From contig JAGDMX010000060.1 in NCBI GenBank assembly GCA_017860725.1, positions 1 through 9,780 of the forward strand: DNA of 9,780 bases, in the 5' to 3' direction. Under the pieces are notes generated by a model. That model saw nothing but the letters and a program-made list of their open reading frames with translations. It did no database searches and was not told the DNA's origin. The position numbers and the translations under genes are program-made. This document shows, one piece after another, positions 6,748 to 9,780 of this stretch. The DNA comes from Chloroflexota bacterium (GTDB lineage: Bacteria > Chloroflexota > Anaerolineae > Anaerolineales > UBA4823). The number at the start of each line of letters is the position of its first letter. Positions within the stretch are counted from its first letter, which is position 1.

Positions 6748-7206
6748 ATGGATGATTTAGATTACGCAATACTATCCCTCCTTCAGCGTGACGGTCGAAA
6801 ACCTTACACTGAGATTGCTCAGGTTTTAGGCGTCTCAGAAGGCACCGTGCGAAACCGGGTTTACCGCCTTCTTGAGGAGCAAGTCATCCAAATCGTTGGA
6901 CAAGTAGATCCATACCATCTGGGCTTCGATGCCCCTGCGATCATGGGCGTCAGTGTTCATCCTACACTGGTTGAGAGTGCTGCCGAACAAATTGCCGCTT
7001 TCCCAGAGACCAGCTATTTATTAATGGTCTCTGGAGCATATGACTTGATTGTAGAAGTCGTCTGTCGAGATCGCGAGCATCTAGCGAATTTCTTAAATCA
7101 CAGCTTGCGTAAAGTAGAAGGTGTCCAGAACATCCATACTTTCCTGATTTTACGCACCCTAAAAGCAGATTATGAAATCCGCCCAAAGATTGAGGAAAAT
7201 CCATGA
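6748..7206 (+). CDS. Lrp/AsnC family transcriptional regulator
   Basis: A full-length 152-residue Lrp/AsnC regulator. The N-terminus opens as usual for the family (MDDLDYAILSLLQRDGR), followed by a helix-turn-helix (about 19-41; TEIAQVLGVSEGTVRNRVYR). The C-terminal RAM effector-binding and oligomerisation domain (about 63-140) carries the conserved GAYDL loop (96-100). Such proteins form dimers and octamers and sense small ligands, often amino acids, to switch nearby genes. Here the stop overlaps the ATP-binding-protein start as ATGA, so regulator and transporter are one transcription unit, and control of its own operon is likely. The effector could be the transported solute. There is no recognisable ribosome site before the ATG, although the start fits the family exactly. 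The adjacent inverted repeat and AT-rich promoter are candidate binding sites; it may also affect the divergent YtxH cluster. Confidence 0.93.
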   Translation: MDDLDYAILSLLQRDGRKPYTEIAQVLGVSEGTVRNRVYRLLEEQVIQIVGQVDPYHLGFDAPAIMGVSVHPTLVESAAEQIAAFPETSYLLMVSGAYDLIVEVVCRDREHLANFLNHSLRKVEGVQNIHTFLILRTLKADYEIRPKIEENP

Positions 7207-8312
7207 GCCAGGATTCCTGGGCGATTGAATTTCAGCAGGTGACGAAGCGTTTCGGACCAGTAATCGCTGTCAATGATATTTCGTTGCACATCAATCACGG
7301 AGAATTTTTTTCTCTTCTGGGACCTAGTGGCTGCGGCAAGACAACTTCCTTACGTTTAATTGCCGGCTTCGAAACACCATCTGCCGGCGATATCCTGATT
7401 GACGGGAAGCCACAAAAAGAGCTACCCCCGTATAAACGACCGGTTAATACAGTTTTTCAAAGTTATGCCTTGTTCCCACATATGTCGGTGCTCCAAAACA
7501 TCGCCTTTGGGCTTGAAATGGAGAGAGCTAGCAAGCATGAACGCCAACAACGCGTTCATGAAGCTTTAGAGCTGGTTCAGCTACCGGGCATGGAAAATCG
7601 TAAACCCAGCCAATTATCTGGAGGCCAGCAACAACGCGTTGCTCTGGCACGGGCACTCGTCAAACAGCCAAAAGTCTTGCTACTCGATGAGCCGCTAGGC
7701 GCTCTGGATCTGAAGTTACGTAAGGCTATGCAGCTTGAGCTAAAGGCGTTACAAAATCGAGTCGGGATCACATTCGTCTACGTCACCCACGATCAGGAAG
7801 AATCCTTGACCATGTCCGACCGCATTGCAGTCATGAATTTAGGAGAGGTGCTCCAAATCGGATCACCGGAGGAGATTTACGAGGCTCCGAGCTGCCGTTT
7901 CGTTGCCGATTTTATCGGAGAAACCAACTTTATTTCTGGGTGTGTGGATAATCTGACGGATCCAATTTTCTTACGGTTATCCGGCGGAGAACGCTTGCCT
8001 GCAAGTCGCGCAGAGAGCGGTTTATCTCCTGGTGACGCAGCCGTGCTCTCCATCCGCCCCGAGAAAGTCCAATTACTGCCAATTTCTAACGGCACTTCAC
8101 AGTCATCCGAAGTGATTGCCCGATTGCCCGGTCAAGTCACCCAGATTGTCTATTTAGGCACTGATACGCGATATGTAGTTGCTGTTCCGGGTTGTGCAAA
8201 TCTGATTGCACGAGTACAAAACTTCAACGGCACTGAAAATCGTTTTCAAGTAGGAGACCAGGTTGAGCTACGCTGGGATCCACACCATGCTCGAATATTA
8301 AAGGATTTATAA
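7203..8312 (+). CDS. potA: ABC transporter ATP-binding protein, PotA-like (spermidine/putrescine-type importer)
   Basis: A 369-residue ATPase of the CUT1/MOI (PotA, UgpC-like) class that powers a solute importer on the inner face of the membrane. The nucleotide-binding domain shows Walker A GPSGCGKTT (40-48), the Q-loop Q86, signature LSGGQQQR (138-145), Walker B VLLLDEP (158-164) and the switch H196. The DRIAVM and QIGSPEEIYEAP segments (206-229) lead into a C-terminal TOBE_2 domain (about 280-360), the regulatory domain typical of PotA. All catalytic residues are present. It starts inside the regulator stop codon (ATGA) and ends one base before the binding-protein gene. PotA-type ATPases also serve iron, thiamine and phosphonate importers, but the neighbours (PotD-like and PotB-like) favour the polyamine-type family. 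The actual cargo is uncertain. Confidence 0.92.
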   Translation: MSQDSWAIEFQQVTKRFGPVIAVNDISLHINHGEFFSLLGPSGCGKTTSLRLIAGFETPSAGDILIDGKPQKELPPYKRPVNTVFQSYALFPHMSVLQNIAFGLEMERASKHERQQRVHEALELVQLPGMENRKPSQLSGGQQQRVALARALVKQPKVLLLDEPLGALDLKLRKAMQLELKALQNRVGITFVYVTHDQEESLTMSDRIAVMNLGEVLQIGSPEEIYEAPSCRFVADFIGETNFISGCVDNLTDPIFLRLSGGERLPASRAESGLSPGDAAVLSIRPEKVQLLPISNGTSQSSEVIARLPGQVTQIVYLGTDTRYVVAVPGCANLIARVQNFNGTENRFQVGDQVELRWDPHHARILKDL

Positions 8313-8313
8313 A

Positions 8314-9417
8314 ATGGATAAACTTGTGAAATATGAGGTTTTTGTGCTCAGAATGGTTTTAGCATTAGGTGTGTTGATGTCGGCTTGTGGAGGCAGCAGT
8401 ACAACGTCCGAAACACAGCCAGCAGAAACTCGGCCGGCAAGCACGGGTCCGTTGGCGGTCATGGAGTGGTCCGGCTATGAGCTACCAGAGTTTTGGGCGA
8501 AATTTGCCGAGCAGCATCCTGATGTGAAGGTTGATTACAGCTTTTTTGGCGAGGACGCCGAAGCGCTCACCAAAGTACAAAGTGGGTTTCAGACCGATAT
8601 CATCCACCCCTGCAACTCCTGGACTAACCAATATGTGGAAAATGATCTAATTCTTCCAATCGATACATCCCGTTTAAGTAATTGGAAAGATCTCAACCCC
8701 GTATTGATAAACACCGGACAAGTCAATGGCCAGCAGTATCTGGTTCCCTGGGAATGGGGATATGAGTCAATCCTGGTGCGCACCGATAAAGTCAGTGAAA
8801 TACCAGACTCTTGGGCGGATTTATGGGATCCACAATATGCCGGTCATGTGACAATGTTCGATTCTGGTGAAACTGCCTGGATCACCACCGCCCTCGCTCT
8901 GGGTTTCGATCCTTACAATACAACTCCGGAGCAGCAAGAAGCCATCCAGCAGAAACTAATCGAATTGAAACCCAACCTGCTCAATTATTGGACCGATTTT
9001 ACTGAAGTAATCCAGATGATGGCGAGTGGCGATATTTGGATTGCCGCCAATGCCTGGCCAGATGCTTACCTGGAACTCAAAAACCAGGGCATCCCGGTTG
9101 AATATATTGAACCGAAAGAAGGCCGGCTGGGGTATGTGTGTGGCTTTGTCATAACGAAGGAAAGCCCAAATGTCGACCTGGCTTATGATTACATTGATGC
9201 TACCCTTGATCCACAAGCGATGGCATTTTTATCCAACGAATACGGGTATGGTGCATCCAATACCAAAGCTCTTCCTCTAACAGATCCCGAAACAATCGAT
9301 CTGATGATGCTGGATGATTCGGATGTTATCAGCCGTACTTTCTTCTACCAGCCGTTGACCAATGAGCAACGCCAGCTCTTCACAGAGACCTGGAGCCAGG
9401 TAAAAGCTGCCCCCTGA
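8314..9417 (+). CDS. potD: PotD-like extracellular solute-binding lipoprotein
   Basis: A 367-residue solute-binding lipoprotein. The N-terminus is a lipoprotein signal (hydrophobic stretch about 14-22, lipobox LMSAC, lipidated C25) followed by a Ser/Thr/Glu linker (27-45). The mature part is a two-lobed SBP of the PotD family. AAGGA eight bases before the ATG supports the start. Aligned by eye to my memory of E. coli PotD, conserved pocket residues are W52, Y55, D183, E186, W248, Y312 and Q346 (PotD W34, Y37, D168, E171, W229, Y293, Q327). PotD S83, Y85, W255 and D257 correspond to C100, S102, Y274 and C276. Loss of the D257 equivalent, which contacts the inner amine of polyamines, makes spermidine or putrescine binding doubtful. 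It sits in the middle of the transporter operon, one base after the ATPase gene. Family assignment is strong; ligand is open. Confidence 0.9.
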   Translation: MDKLVKYEVFVLRMVLALGVLMSACGGSSTTSETQPAETRPASTGPLAVMEWSGYELPEFWAKFAEQHPDVKVDYSFFGEDAEALTKVQSGFQTDIIHPCNSWTNQYVENDLILPIDTSRLSNWKDLNPVLINTGQVNGQQYLVPWEWGYESILVRTDKVSEIPDSWADLWDPQYAGHVTMFDSGETAWITTALALGFDPYNTTPEQQEAIQQKLIELKPNLLNYWTDFTEVIQMMASGDIWIAANAWPDAYLELKNQGIPVEYIEPKEGRLGYVCGFVITKESPNVDLAYDYIDATLDPQAMAFLSNEYGYGASNTKALPLTDPETIDLMMLDDSDVISRTFFYQPLTNEQRQLFTETWSQVKAAP

Positions 9418-9424
9418 GAAAATT

Positions 9425-9780
9425 ATGAAGCCTCGCTGGCGCATACTCACCCTAATGCTGCCGCCAGTCCTGCTCTTATTGGTGTTTTTTGTGCTGCCGC
9501 TGACATCCATGAGCACCTTCAGTTTCCGCGCCGGTACGTTTGGAGATGAACGTCACATATTTACTTTAGATAACTATCGCCAGTTTTTCGAAAACCGGGT
9601 TATTCAGAATCTGCTTTTACGATCTATGTGGACTGCATTGCAGACCTCTTTATTAGCAGTGGTGTTTGCTTATCCTGTAGCTTACTTTTTGGCATTTCAA
9701 GCCGGCTCAAAACGGATGACCTGGTTAACGATCCTGATCGTTCCTGCATGGACAAGCTACTTATTACGCATCCTGGCCTG
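9425..9780 (+). CDS. potB: PotB-like ABC transporter permease (partial, runs off the window)
   Basis: The first 118 codons of an inner-membrane permease begin at ATG 9425, seven bases after the binding-protein stop; the gene continues past 9780. The translation opens MKPRWRILTLMLPPVLLLLV, with a first membrane helix (about 8-27). It is followed by a periplasmic segment with TLDNYRQFFEN (47-57), a motif common in PotB/PotH-type permeases, and by two more helices (about 69-91, containing YPVAYFLA, and 99-118, ending SYLLRILA). The conserved EAA loop that contacts the ATPase lies beyond the window. The ribosome site is weak (TGAGA, within the previous stop), suggesting coupling to the upstream gene. 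A second permease (PotC-like) would be expected downstream. Confidence 0.88.
   Translation, partial: MKPRWRILTLMLPPVLLLLVFFVLPLTSMSTFSFRAGTFGDERHIFTLDNYRQFFENRVIQNLLLRSMWTALQTSLLAVVFAYPVAYFLAFQAGSKRMTWLTILIVPAWTSYLLRILA

Noticed and set aside
1..9780. Search for mobile elements, CRISPR repeats, tRNA or rRNA genes and defence cassettes.
   Set aside because: No transposase, integrase, direct-repeat array, cloverleaf-like segment or recognisable multi-gene defence system was seen.

Overview
The window is ordinary-looking bacterial chromosome of roughly balanced base composition, with tightly packed genes and no sign of phage, transposon, CRISPR array, tRNA or rRNA. The mix of genes (an aldehyde:ferredoxin oxidoreductase-family enzyme, tandem YtxH proteins, an AsnC-type regulator leading a Pot-type ABC operon, and a fused NAD(P)HX repair enzyme) suggests an anaerobic or facultative environmental bacterium. 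My best guess is Chloroflexota (Anaerolineae-like), but this is inferred from gene content and is not proven.

Layout. (1) 1-1646: a nucleoside phosphorylase/nucleosidase-family gene on + and a patatin-like phospholipase on -. They converge so tightly that a single TTAA supplies both stop codons. (2) 1789-5231: a two-gene + operon, in which a tungsten/molybdenum AOR-family oxidoreductase overlaps a bifunctional NAD(P)HX epimerase/dehydratase by an ATGA junction. It ends near a 9-bp hairpin terminator at 5239-5260 that also faces the convergent genes. (3) 5314-6457: a three-gene - cluster of small membrane-associated proteins, comprising a two-helix protein of unknown function and two YtxH-domain paralogues that share 11-residue repeats. 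(4) 6458-6747: a 290-bp divergent control region with a promoter for each side and a perfect 10-bp inverted repeat. (5) 6748-9780: a + operon of an Lrp/AsnC regulator, a PotA-like ATPase, a PotD-like lipoprotein and a PotB-like permease. The genes overlap or sit 1-7 bases apart, and the last one runs off the window.

How the parts work together. The regulator most likely controls its own transporter operon. The lipoprotein captures a solute outside the membrane, the permease(s) pass it through and the ATPase powers import. The lipoprotein keeps about half of the polyamine-contact residues of E. coli PotD but lacks the key aspartate, so the cargo may not be spermidine or putrescine. The AOR/NAD(P)HX-repair pair couples a low-potential redox enzyme of unknown substrate with a metabolite-repair enzyme. 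I did not find a clearly new multi-gene system. The most unusual items are the AOR-Nnr coupling, the altered PotD pocket, the YtxH hendecad paralogues and the inverted repeat in the divergent control region.
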